DNA of 64,000 bases from Rhodobacterales bacterium (lineage in GTDB: Bacteria; Pseudomonadota; Alphaproteobacteria; Rhodobacterales; Rhodobacteraceae), in NCBI GenBank assembly GCA_002748265.1, contig PDRY01000012.1, positions 434,001 through 498,000 on the forward strand, read 5' to 3'. The position numbers were made by a program, and so were the translations under genes. Shown one piece after another: positions 25,811-33,540 of this stretch. The notes under the pieces were generated by a model. That model worked only from the letters and a program-made list of their open reading frames with translations, had not been told where the DNA came from and ran no database searches. Positions within the stretch are counted from its first letter, which is position 1, and every line of letters starts with the position of its first letter.

Positions 25811-27141
25811 GGGCTCTTTGCGACTGAACGGTAGCGATATGCCACAAAGCCAGGATAGCGGTCACGGAGAAATGCTTCTGCCCTATTGAGCCTAGCTTCG
25901 CCCTCAAGATCCTCGATGGCCGAGTTTAGATCGTCGATTACATCGCTGGTGGATGTGTGTGTGCGCTCGGCAGTCAGAACGATCAATAGGTCCTCTGCCG
26001 GAGGACGGACGGGAATAATGGCCACATTATCCGGCCCGTTTTCTGTGCCGGTCACCCCATTAAGTCCACGAAACATCTTTTGATCGACCACGACTGGATC
26101 GCTCTGTGAACCAACACCGACAATCGATAAGGCACCGCGTTCCAACAGTGTTGCCTCTAGGTGAGCAGGGTGGATCTCAGGGTGGATGAGCAGCGTTTCG
26201 TTGATGGCGATGAGGGGTTGGCTGGTCACGCGATCTCTACAGGTGGGGCGGATGACATACTGGTTCAGTAGGTTATCATAACGCGCCCGTGTTGGTGCGC
26301 CAGCAGGAATATTGAATGTTCGAAGTCCGCCGAATGCGATGTCAATCGGTCTATTCACGCACCAAGCATTTATGCCAATTGCCGCCCAAACTAAAATGGC
26401 GAGCGTGAGGGTCAACATTCCGAACTTGAAACGGCGATCCATCCGAGGAGCCCAGCGCTTATCGGACTCCACGATCTCTTTGAAAGCATCCAAGGGCATG
26501 ACCTTGAGCGAGATCTGGTGGGGGTCGCAGAGAGACTGGATGCGCTCCAGCTCACGTTCTATGTCCTGATCACGGTCAGGGTCGTTGGGATCATAGTTCT
26601 GGCGCGGAAAGAGCACGTGAACGGAGCGTTTCTTCAGTTCATTGGCATTCGTTTCAAGGTAGTCCGAGAACAGCTCGAGCTTCTCTTTCAGGTGACCGAT
26701 TTCCTGAATAGGCAGTTTGCTGTTGCTGCTTGTATCCGTGATCACTTTACCTGTGGCAAAAACAATGTCTGCGGTATCGTAAAACTTGTGATATAAGAAA
26801 GCAGCAGCCAATCCCAGGCCCGCGCTGTCCTGATTTCCTCGACCGACGTGGCCGTTATCACTTTTCGTAAGGCGCAGGAAGCTAGGGCGCGGCTTATAAG
26901 CGAGCCGGGAGGGCCAGCCAGGGCACCGCGCATCATAAAACTGATCGGTCGCGGCGCGCACTCCCTCGGCAATGCTATCAAGCCCAACGGGGTAAAGCTC
27001 GGCGACGTCTGCCGAAAAACCGTCTAACACCGTTTCCGGCGGCGACTCTTGCGGTTGGATCGAAATAAGCGCTCCATTCCCCTTCGCGCCGGAAGCGAAG
27101 GGGATTAGAATTGTCAATTCATCCGTTTTCTCTGCGATCAT
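25795..27141 (-). CDS. Membrane-anchored Lon (S16)-like protease-fold protein
   Basis: A 448-residue protein from the ATG at 27141, which overlaps the upstream stop by 4 bp. Residues about 10-190 resemble the Lon proteolytic domain: DSAGLGLAAAFL around Ser106 corresponds to the Lon GPSAG motif, and IGHLKEKL around Lys152 to the Lon GGLKEKL motif. The Ser-Lys spacing (46) is close to E. coli Lon (43). HVLFPRQN parallels the Lon VLIPxEN strand. There is no AAA+ domain. One transmembrane helix (about 238-261) precedes a 185-residue domain that is probably periplasmic. It may sense the secreted proteases and signal by cleavage. Confidence 0.68.
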   Translation of the reverse strand: MIAEKTDELTILIPFASGAKGNGALISIQPQESPPETVLDGFSADVAELYPVGLDSIAEGVRAATDQFYDARCPGWPSRLAYKPRPSFLRLTKSDNGHVGRGNQDSAGLGLAAAFLYHKFYDTADIVFATGKVITDTSSNSKLPIQEIGHLKEKLELFSDYLETNANELKKRSVHVLFPRQNYDPNDPDRDQDIERELERIQSLCDPHQISLKVMPLDAFKEIVESDKRWAPRMDRRFKFGMLTLTLAILVWAAIGINAWCVNRPIDIAFGGLRTFNIPAGAPTRARYDNLLNQYVIRPTCRDRVTSQPLIAINETLLIHPEIHPAHLEATLLERGALSIVGVGSQSDPVVVDQKMFRGLNGVTGTENGPDNVAIIPVRPPAEDLLIVLTAERTHTSTSDVIDDLNSAIEDLEGEARLNRAEAFLRDRYPGFVAYRYRSVAKSPCTEE

Positions 27142-27605
27142 ACCGTGGCGATGTATAGGCGGAACATCTGCCACGTCGAATCCGTCCATGGATCCTCTGC
27201 TACCTCGATCTCGAGCGTGGCGGTGCCCATGTGGTCGAAATCGATGGATTCGGGCGCGCGATCCGCTTGCGGGAAAGACAGCATGCCAGACTGATCGGCA
27301 AACTGGCGCATGCCGCGCGGGCCAATGGCCTGCAACGTGAGGCGAATAGCCCGCTGCGGTTCATTTGCCATGTCTTCCATTGTGATCCGTAGCATACGAT
27401 CAGAATCCATAACGCCTTCAGTTGGAAAGCGGCGCGTTCCTGCATCGGCTGCGAGCACTTGGAAGTCGAAAGAGGCTGGAGCGTGTTCAAGCATGAACGC
27501 GTCATACTCTTTCGATGTGCGCCAGAAGTCCAATCGGCTTATAAGTTCATCCGAGACCTTGCTTATGATCCCAGCGAGTTCTTTGTTTCTTGAGTCGTCC
27601 TGCAT
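27138..27605 (-). CDS. Hypothetical protein, first gene of the Lon-like operon
   Basis: A 155-residue soluble protein with an N-terminal helical part and a beta-rich C-terminal part ending ATLEIEVAEDPWTDSTWQMF. No known motif. AGAGGATGAC precedes the start. CATCCCGTAG lies 34 bp upstream, and its stop overlaps the Lon-like start (ATGA). The tight coupling suggests a regulatory or adaptor subunit of the Lon-like protein. Not recognised. Confidence 0.6.
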   Translation of the reverse strand: MQDDSRNKELAGIISKVSDELISRLDFWRTSKEYDAFMLEHAPASFDFQVLAADAGTRRFPTEGVMDSDRMLRITMEDMANEPQRAIRLTLQAIGPRGMRQFADQSGMLSFPQADRAPESIDFDHMGTATLEIEVAEDPWTDSTWQMFRLYIATV

Positions 27606-27638
27606 GTCATCCTCTCGATTTCAGGGTGGTGCTATGAA

Positions 27639-27648
27639 CTACGGGATG
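27639..27648 (-). promoter_or_regulatory. Conserved CATCCCGTAG element upstream of the Lon-like operon
   Basis: CATCCCGTAG on the minus strand, 34 bp before the 27605 start, inside the 52-bp gap after the 27658 gene. The 14-base form GGACCATCCCGTAG is identical to the sngA copy. Confidence 0.6.
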
Positions 27649-27657
27649 GTCCATGCA

Positions 27658-28848
27658 TTAAAACTCACCTTTTTCTCTGAATTGCATCGCTTTAGCTTCT
27701 AAGGCCTCCAAAAATGCCGGTAGTGCGAAGATTATCTGCCCGGAATCTTTGGCGTTTTCTTTAACTATATCATAGGCTGCTTCAACAGCCACCTTTTCTA
27801 AGAGAAGCTCCAAAAACTCGATTTCGTGGGGGGTAAATGCATCGGCTTCTTTAGCCTTCTCCAAGAAAATACTGCGATCGGTTTCTGTGCTTTCCTCTTG
27901 GACTTCGGTCTCTTCTGAATCCTCTGACGCTTTCCAATCATCAGAGTCGTATAAGTCTGGCGCCTTTTTTTTGGGACCGTACTCCAATACCGGGTCAGGC
28001 CTTGAAATAATAGTTCTCCAGAGTTCCGAATTACAAAACTCTTCAATCGTGTACTTTGGCACCCCTGCTACGGCATCCCAGGATGATTGCATGAGGGGCA
28101 CCATTTCATCGCCAAATACATTCTCCGACGGTTGTGACGCCGCGGGTGCGCTTTTGTGCATTGCGTGAAGATCTGAAATCAGTGTTTTGATTCTTTTGAG
28201 CTGAGAATGACTTGGTTTGCCTATGTCGTCCTCAATGTCACCTGTTTTGGCCCACTCTGATGGGTTAAGCCCCATCTGCATCAAAAGCTCGACATATTGC
28301 GACCTTGTGTCCATCACTCTGAGAATGAGACGAAACGTTTCCCAGACATCATGCTCTTCGGCCTCTCGTAAATGTTCGGGGCATTTGCGAAAAATTTCTT
28401 CAAGAGAAAACGTCTTCTCCGTTATGTCGAATGGAGGTTCGGATTTTTCGACCGACAAAGCCAGAAGATGCTCCATCAGTCTTTCGGGCGTATAAGGTTT
28501 TGGTCTCTGCCGCTGGGTCTCTCGCGCAATTGCGTATTCCCAATAAAGGCCTGCAGCCTCCCTGGCGACCTCCCAATGTTCGGCTGACCACTTTGAAAGC
28601 TCAGTTCCAGTGGGTAGTAATTGCGAGTAATATGTCAAATGGCTTGCGTATTTCCTTGAGGAAAGTAACAGGAAAGCCTTTTCAAAAAACCAAGCGAACT
28701 GACGCTGCTGGAGGCTGTCTGGAATTCTAGGAAGAGCCTGCACTTCTTTATAATCTCGTGCGAGAACGCTTGGTGGGGGTGTGTTACGTTCTTGATCATG
28801 CAGCAGTCGAGCTAGGAAACCACAGAATTTTTGCCTGTATTCCTTCAT
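27658..28848 (-). CDS. Hypothetical acidic protein
   Basis: About 396 residues from MKEYRQKFCGFLARLLHDQE; a GTG start 16 codons upstream is less likely because AGGG precedes the ATG. The protein is soluble and helical, with a strongly acidic linker (SDDWKASEDSEETEVQEEST) near residue 320 and a C-terminal helical region with LLLEKVAVEAAYDIV. No catalytic motif seen. AT-richer than the core genes, consistent with acquired DNA. It precedes the Lon-like operon but a motif-bearing gap separates them. Not recognised. Confidence 0.55.
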   Translation of the reverse strand: MKEYRQKFCGFLARLLHDQERNTPPPSVLARDYKEVQALPRIPDSLQQRQFAWFFEKAFLLLSSRKYASHLTYYSQLLPTGTELSKWSAEHWEVAREAAGLYWEYAIARETQRQRPKPYTPERLMEHLLALSVEKSEPPFDITEKTFSLEEIFRKCPEHLREAEEHDVWETFRLILRVMDTRSQYVELLMQMGLNPSEWAKTGDIEDDIGKPSHSQLKRIKTLISDLHAMHKSAPAASQPSENVFGDEMVPLMQSSWDAVAGVPKYTIEEFCNSELWRTIISRPDPVLEYGPKKKAPDLYDSDDWKASEDSEETEVQEESTETDRSIFLEKAKEADAFTPHEIEFLELLLEKVAVEAAYDIVKENAKDSGQIIFALPAFLEALEAKAMQFREKGEF

Positions 28849-28957
28849 TGAGAAAACCCTATGATTTGCGCCTCGTTTGTGCCCACGCTTGACCACGGCG
28901 CCGAAGTGAGCATGTTTTACCTGCTCATATGAGCCTTAGCATTATGGGGGACATCCA

Positions 28958-29707
28958 TTGAAACGTCGACTACTTTTGAGCTTTCTGGCCGTGCTTCCGA
29001 CGGCCACCGTCGCGGACAGTTATGCGCTGGTTGTGGGTAACGCATCGTACGAGCCGCCATTTGCACCTCTTGCAAGTCCCGCGAAAGATGCCGCGCGTTT
29101 CGAGGCCGCCTTTACAGAGCTCGGGTTCTCTGTGGAAGTCTTGTTAGATGCTGATCATGCACAGTTCGACGCTGCGCTTACCGACATGCAGGGGAAAGTC
29201 GCAGAAGGGGATACCGTTGCCGTGGTTTATTCCGGGAATGGCTGGCGGGCTCAGGGTGTGGACTATCTGATGCCAATTGATGCGGGAAATGAAGCCAGCC
29301 TGTTAGAAAAGTCGATTCCCCTCCGGAATGGGGAAACAGGGGTTTTGGACCGGTTGCGCGCAACACCTGCCGATCTTGTCGTTGTGATAAGCGATGCTGG
29401 TCGTTCCGAGCTTTCGGCGCCCATGATCAAGCGCCGAATCGCGCTGCCTGATAGCTTGGCGGAGTATTTTTTGATCCAGTCGACAAGTCCCGGCGGCGGC
29501 GCCATTGATGGACAGCCCGACGATGGTGGATCACCATTCGCGCGCAGCCTTGCCCCTCTTTTGACGCAGAAAATCGGCCTGGAAGAAGCCGTTGGATTGA
29601 CGCAGACCAGCGTCGCCGCCAAAGGTTCAAAGTCCGAAGGCCAGCGACCAACCTACGAAGACGGCACCTTCGGTCTGACCTGCCTGATAGAGCAGTGCGT
29701 GGACTAA
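28958..29707 (+). CDS. Secreted pseudocaspase (catalytic His and Cys replaced)
   Basis: A 249-residue protein: signal peptide (1-19), then a complete caspase-fold domain aligned with the neighbouring caspases (SYALVVGNASYEP, AVVYSGNGWRAQGVDYLMP, FARSLAPLL). The catalytic His of SGHGW is Asn94 (SGNGW), and the Cys of DACRN is Gly148 (DAGRS). The fold is kept and the frame is intact, so this looks like a selected inactive homologue, possibly a regulator or decoy. It has no C-terminal extra domain. Followed 60 bp later by an active-type caspase gene in the same direction. Confidence 0.82.
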   Translation: MKRRLLLSFLAVLPTATVADSYALVVGNASYEPPFAPLASPAKDAARFEAAFTELGFSVEVLLDADHAQFDAALTDMQGKVAEGDTVAVVYSGNGWRAQGVDYLMPIDAGNEASLLEKSIPLRNGETGVLDRLRATPADLVVVISDAGRSELSAPMIKRRIALPDSLAEYFLIQSTSPGGGAIDGQPDDGGSPFARSLAPLLTQKIGLEEAVGLTQTSVAAKGSKSEGQRPTYEDGTFGLTCLIEQCVD

Positions 29708-29767
29708 ACTCGTGTGCTTTGCGGGCTTTGAGTGTGCTGGTAAAGCTCGTCATTTTGGAGGAGCGAA

Positions 29768-31021
29768 ATGCGCATTTTCTGCCTTATCGCCTTATTTCTT
29801 TTGCTTCCACTGAGCGTGTCCGCCGAAAGGCTCGCACTTGTGGTTGGTAACGGATCGTACGACACGCTCGATGATCTACAGAACCCGCATTTCGATGCCG
29901 AAGCTTATGCGGCAGCTTTTGATGATCTTGGCTTCCAAGTGGTGTATTATTTCGACCTGACCGGCGACGAGCTTTTGGCGGCGCTGGAGCGCTTTAAGCG
30001 CCGTGTTGCGCCCGGTGATACGGTTGCGTTCGTCTATTCCGGTCATGGGTGGAGCGATGGCCACACCAACTTTCTGGTGCCGACGGACACGCCACTGGAC
30101 GCCTCAGCTGACATGCTGCCTCAGCTTGCTGTTCCTATTCAGAATGGGCGCGATGGCGTTTTGGAGCAACTTGAAGCTGCCGGGACCGAGCTCATTGTTG
30201 CGATCATAGACGCTTGCCGCAACAACCCGTTTGGTGCGCGGATGACCGACGTCGCCGCAGGATCCCGCGTCGTTCCGTCAAATGCTCCGGGAATGCAGCG
30301 CGGGCTCGCATTGCAAAGCTCCGCACCGTCTGGCAGCTTCGTGATTTACTCCGCAGGGCGGGGTCAGACGGCGCTAGATCGGCTCCCGGATGATCCGCCA
30401 ACAGAACGCCTGTCTGTTTTTACGCGCACCTTTATCCCCATGTTGAAACAACAGATTACGCTTGAAGACGCGATCGGCATTGCTCAGGTGGAAACGGCCA
30501 AACTTGCGAGCCGTTATCCGGGGGGGCATACGCAGCATCCTGGTTATATCGATGAAACCCTGGGGGAGACTTGTCTAAACGACAGATGCAGGGAGCCCAA
30601 AGTGGGTGCAGTGGCGCGTCGGGACTGGGCCCGACTTGCATTTGAGCAACTCTCGGATTTGCGAGCGGCCGAGGGCCGGAGGCCGGTGGTGCTGGATGAC
30701 ACCAAGTCTCTCGCAGCAGAATTAATTGCGCTCAAGCTTGCGAATGGTGAAGTTGATTCTGAGTCCATTTATGACGCTGAATTTGAGGCCATGAAAAAAT
30801 ACAAAATTCGTGGTTCAGATTGCATGAAATCAATGGTTTTTTCGCATATCGACGTGCCAATTGAGTCTGCTCTAGATGGAAGCAGTTACGTAAAGGTTTT
30901 CCATGATGGAAGTCTTTGTGATCGCTTTGAGGGCGTACGCGGAACCGCAAAATCCGTTGGGATTGGTGTTGCAGAGCTGTCCAATGGAGATGCTGTCGTG
31001 GTAACCCAAGTTTATCACTGA
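29768..31021 (+). CDS. Secreted caspase with C-terminal CAP-like domain
   Basis: A 417-residue protein with GGAGGAGCGAA before the start. Signal peptide (1-19), then a caspase domain with His93 in YSGHGW and Cys150 in IIDACRNNPF, then a Cys-containing junction (GETCLNDRC). The last 130 residues resemble a degenerate CAP/SCP domain (LSDLRAAEGRRPVVLDD near its start, GIGVAELSNGDAVVVTQVY at its end). Probably co-transcribed with the pseudocaspase. The CAP call is tentative; the caspase call is firm. Confidence 0.8.
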   Translation: MRIFCLIALFLLLPLSVSAERLALVVGNGSYDTLDDLQNPHFDAEAYAAAFDDLGFQVVYYFDLTGDELLAALERFKRRVAPGDTVAFVYSGHGWSDGHTNFLVPTDTPLDASADMLPQLAVPIQNGRDGVLEQLEAAGTELIVAIIDACRNNPFGARMTDVAAGSRVVPSNAPGMQRGLALQSSAPSGSFVIYSAGRGQTALDRLPDDPPTERLSVFTRTFIPMLKQQITLEDAIGIAQVETAKLASRYPGGHTQHPGYIDETLGETCLNDRCREPKVGAVARRDWARLAFEQLSDLRAAEGRRPVVLDDTKSLAAELIALKLANGEVDSESIYDAEFEAMKKYKIRGSDCMKSMVFSHIDVPIESALDGSSYVKVFHDGSLCDRFEGVRGTAKSVGIGVAELSNGDAVVVTQVYH

Positions 31022-31027
31022 CCCCTT

Positions 31028-32131
31028 CTAGATCATCGCGAAATACGCCTCAATCACCCTTTCGCGTGTGAAATAGGCCTCGGGGATCAGCGCATGCCCC
31101 TCAAACCCATAAGGGTTATCCGAGGCCCATTCCGAGCCCCAGCTGTTGCGCACGAGATAGAGCGTAATGCCGTAGGGATTGCTTGGGTGGTCGGCGTCAA
31201 TGTAACCCACGATCACCATGGCATGGTTGTCGCTGCGGCGCTCCCCATCAAGCGGGATTGAGATCAAACCATCTTGGCCTGATGCCGCGCTGTGAAAGCT
31301 CTCATAGAGTACAAGCGAGACGCCCACGAGATTAGGGGCCATCTCGCGCGTAAGGTTCCCGGACAGGGTCGCCTTAATCAGCCGCATGAGATGCGTCATG
31401 TTCGTGGTGCTGTCCAGAAGGTCCACGCATCCGCTGATCCGGTAATCCCTGGCGCGCCGTTTGAGAGGTGCAACCGGTTTCTCAGTGATACAATCCTGCA
31501 TGGTATAGAACCGGTCTTTGACATGTCCTGTATTGCAGGCATGTTTCAGGGCGAAGTGGAACGAAGATCCTGCGCCGACGCCCTTTGGGAAATCCGGTTC
31601 AGAGCGGGACCCGGCATAGAGGTAGCAATCCGCCAAAGCGGTTTGATAGAGAAACTCGATCATTGCATCGGTCGCGAAGCCGACACAAAATGGATTGGGT
31701 CCCTGAGAACTGACTGGCTGCATTTGAGGCGCGAGGCATGCGCTCGTAGGCAGGGGGCCTAATCCATCCAAGTAGCGGGCAATCCCGCGCCCATCCCCGA
31801 TTCCTCGCGCTGTTTTAGGCGACAGCAGCTGCGTGGACACGCCGGAGGGCGCACGAGAGCCATGCAGCCTCATGGATGGGGCATCAAGGTCGGGCAGTGG
31901 ACCCAGATGGGTCACAATGATCCGGCGCATGTCTGCCGCAGAGACACGGACAATTTGAGCCACTGCATGAGGCGCGCGCAGGAACCGTTCTACAAGCTGT
32001 GCTTTGGTCACGATGCCGCGTCGGCGGAATGCACGCGTGATGCCAGGGGGGAGAGAACTATTTGCAAGGGCATGTTTTTGTGCCGTTGCGGCGCAGTTTA
32101 AGCGGTCGGCGCGTGCAAAAACATCAAACAT
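31028..32131 (-). CDS. Papain-like (C1) cysteine protease
   Basis: A 367-residue protein. An N-terminal helical region of about 110 residues is followed by a C1-type domain: VSSQGPNPFCVGFATDAM carries the oxyanion Gln143 and catalytic Cys149, SDNHAMVIVGY carries His303, and YLVRNSWGSEW carries Asn329. There is no signal peptide, so unlike the caspases it appears cytosolic, though the upstream operon gene is membranous. It overlaps the small gene before it by 8 bp. Convergent with the caspase-CAP gene, 6 bp apart. Confidence 0.85.
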   Translation of the reverse strand: MFDVFARADRLNCAATAQKHALANSSLPPGITRAFRRRGIVTKAQLVERFLRAPHAVAQIVRVSAADMRRIIVTHLGPLPDLDAPSMRLHGSRAPSGVSTQLLSPKTARGIGDGRGIARYLDGLGPLPTSACLAPQMQPVSSQGPNPFCVGFATDAMIEFLYQTALADCYLYAGSRSEPDFPKGVGAGSSFHFALKHACNTGHVKDRFYTMQDCITEKPVAPLKRRARDYRISGCVDLLDSTTNMTHLMRLIKATLSGNLTREMAPNLVGVSLVLYESFHSAASGQDGLISIPLDGERRSDNHAMVIVGYIDADHPSNPYGITLYLVRNSWGSEWASDNPYGFEGHALIPEAYFTRERVIEAYFAMI

Positions 32132-32447
32132 CTTTCGCCCCCGTGTCCGATGCCAACGGACGCAGCATCGAGGCTTTCGGGCCGCCGGTTCCGAAGTCGC
32201 TGATGTCAGGAGTGACCCGGGCGAGTATGGTTTCCGCTATCATAATGCTGATTGAGAGATCGAGATCTTCGCGGGTCAGGCCCATGTTTTCGAGCGTCTC
32301 ATCGGGCGCGTCCGAAAGCCGCGTTAGCGCTGAGGCCGCATGCGAGAGAGTGACTATTGCGTGCGCGGCAAAGAACTCAATGATGCTTTCAGGAAGTCCT
32401 GATTTTACTTCACGCAGGGGAGTGTAGTGGGGTTTCGAAAATTCCAT
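32124..32447 (-). CDS. Small protein in papain-like operon
   Basis: About 107 residues; the start is the ATG at 32447, overlapping the upstream stop, rather than a GTG one codon earlier. Helical (ESIIEFFAAHAIVTLSHAAS and DLDLSISIMIAETILARV). No known motif. It is translationally coupled on both sides, between a membrane protein and a papain-like protease. Its N-terminal helix-rich layout partly resembles the N-terminal extension of the protease (LVERFLRAPHAVAQIVRVSA), which hints at an adaptor-type helical fold, but this is only a visual impression. Confidence 0.6.
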   Translation of the reverse strand: MEFSKPHYTPLREVKSGLPESIIEFFAAHAIVTLSHAASALTRLSDAPDETLENMGLTREDLDLSISIMIAETILARVTPDISDFGTGGPKASMLRPLASDTGAKDV

Positions 32448-33397
32448 CACTTTGCCTCCTTGGTCAAAAGTGTAGCCAGTCGAATACGACCATGTTGGTC
32501 ACGGGGGAGGTCCTGGATATGGCTGCGCGACATGGGCGCGCAGATCAGGTGCTTCAAAAGCGCGCCCCCTGCCCCAACGCTCCCGGCAATTTGAGGCGAG
32601 ACGTAAACTGGTCCGATCAGCGCGACGGAGCATGCAGCGCATACGACGACGGCGATGCGAGGCATGAGGAAGGCGAGCAACAAAGCGAGGCTGAGTGTTG
32701 GTGCGTTAGTGTGATCAACACCGAACACTCCGGCTCCGGACATTGCTACAGCCACAACAGCTATCGCTGTGAAACGATCTGCGAGGATAGGCTTTGGGCT
32801 TTTGTCTGCGGAAACTGCAGGGGCAGACGCCATTAGCCCGAACCAGACCAGTTTAATGCCTGGAAGGAGTTGAGCGACCTCAGCGATCAGTGGAAAGGGC
32901 TGAGACAGGGCAGAAATGGTCGCTAGGCCGCCAACCGCTGCAATCGATGCACGCACCACCGCAAGTGCCTGAGCGCTGAAAAGCAGCGAGAAAACCCCAA
33001 CCGTCAGGACTGCAGCTTTCGAAACAGCTATGAAGTTTTCGCGTACGTCACTGAAGATTTGTAAGAATTTTAGGGCGGCGGAGGTTTTAATCTCGATGCT
33101 ATGGGTTGCTAGAAATGAGGTCGGCGAACGATCGCTAGTACGCCCGAGGGCAACAACGATGTCGCCCACTTCAAGTGGGCTGCTCACATTGAATGAGGAT
33201 CGCAGAAAATCACTCTCGGAGTGCTCGATACCTCCAATTTTGGTCACGCTGGTTGATCTTCCAAGCTGATGCTCAGCAGAGCGCACGACACCTAGAGCAA
33301 TACTGTCTGATGCTACATCGGCAACAATCATAGCCGTTCCGATGAATGTACAAATGGTCAATGCAGTGACAAGGATCGCATGGAACAAGATACGCAT
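32447..33397 (-). CDS. Multi-pass membrane protein of papain-like operon
   Basis: A 316-residue protein from MRILFHAILVTALTICTFIG at 33397, with GGGGGGA before it. A longer in-frame start at 33481 gives a basic tail and runs through the conserved CATCCCGTAG element, so it was rejected. About five to six transmembrane segments, with a periplasmic-looking loop (about 30-125) between the first and second. First gene of the operon with the 107-residue protein and the papain-like protease. Probably a membrane sensor or anchor. Family not recognised. Confidence 0.65.
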   Translation of the reverse strand: MRILFHAILVTALTICTFIGTAMIVADVASDSIALGVVRSAEHQLGRSTSVTKIGGIEHSESDFLRSSFNVSSPLEVGDIVVALGRTSDRSPTSFLATHSIEIKTSAALKFLQIFSDVRENFIAVSKAAVLTVGVFSLLFSAQALAVVRASIAAVGGLATISALSQPFPLIAEVAQLLPGIKLVWFGLMASAPAVSADKSPKPILADRFTAIAVVAVAMSGAGVFGVDHTNAPTLSLALLLAFLMPRIAVVVCAACSVALIGPVYVSPQIAGSVGAGGALLKHLICAPMSRSHIQDLPRDQHGRIRLATLLTKEAK

Positions 33398-33428
33398 AGG
33401 TCCCCCCGTTTTTTGTGTCTTGGGAGAT

Positions 33429-33438
33429 CTACGGGATG
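33429..33438 (-). promoter_or_regulatory. Conserved CATCCCGTAG element upstream of the papain-like operon
   Basis: CATCCCGTAG on the minus strand, 32 bp before the 33397 start, in the divergent region between this operon and the 975-residue caspase gene. Its position supports the shorter start for the membrane protein. Confidence 0.6.
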
Positions 33439-33540
33439 CTTTTCGGGGCTTTGGTCTGCGCCGGGAGCTTTTTCCTACCAATTTGCAATGGGGCTACTAC
33501 AATAAGACTGTCATGGCCGAATAACCTTTAAGGGGTTCGT

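Noticed and set aside
33397-33481. Longer N-terminus of the membrane protein in the papain-like operon
   Set aside because: The extension is a basic, low-complexity tail that would be translated through the conserved upstream element; the internal ATG has a ribosome-binding site and starts with a membrane helix.
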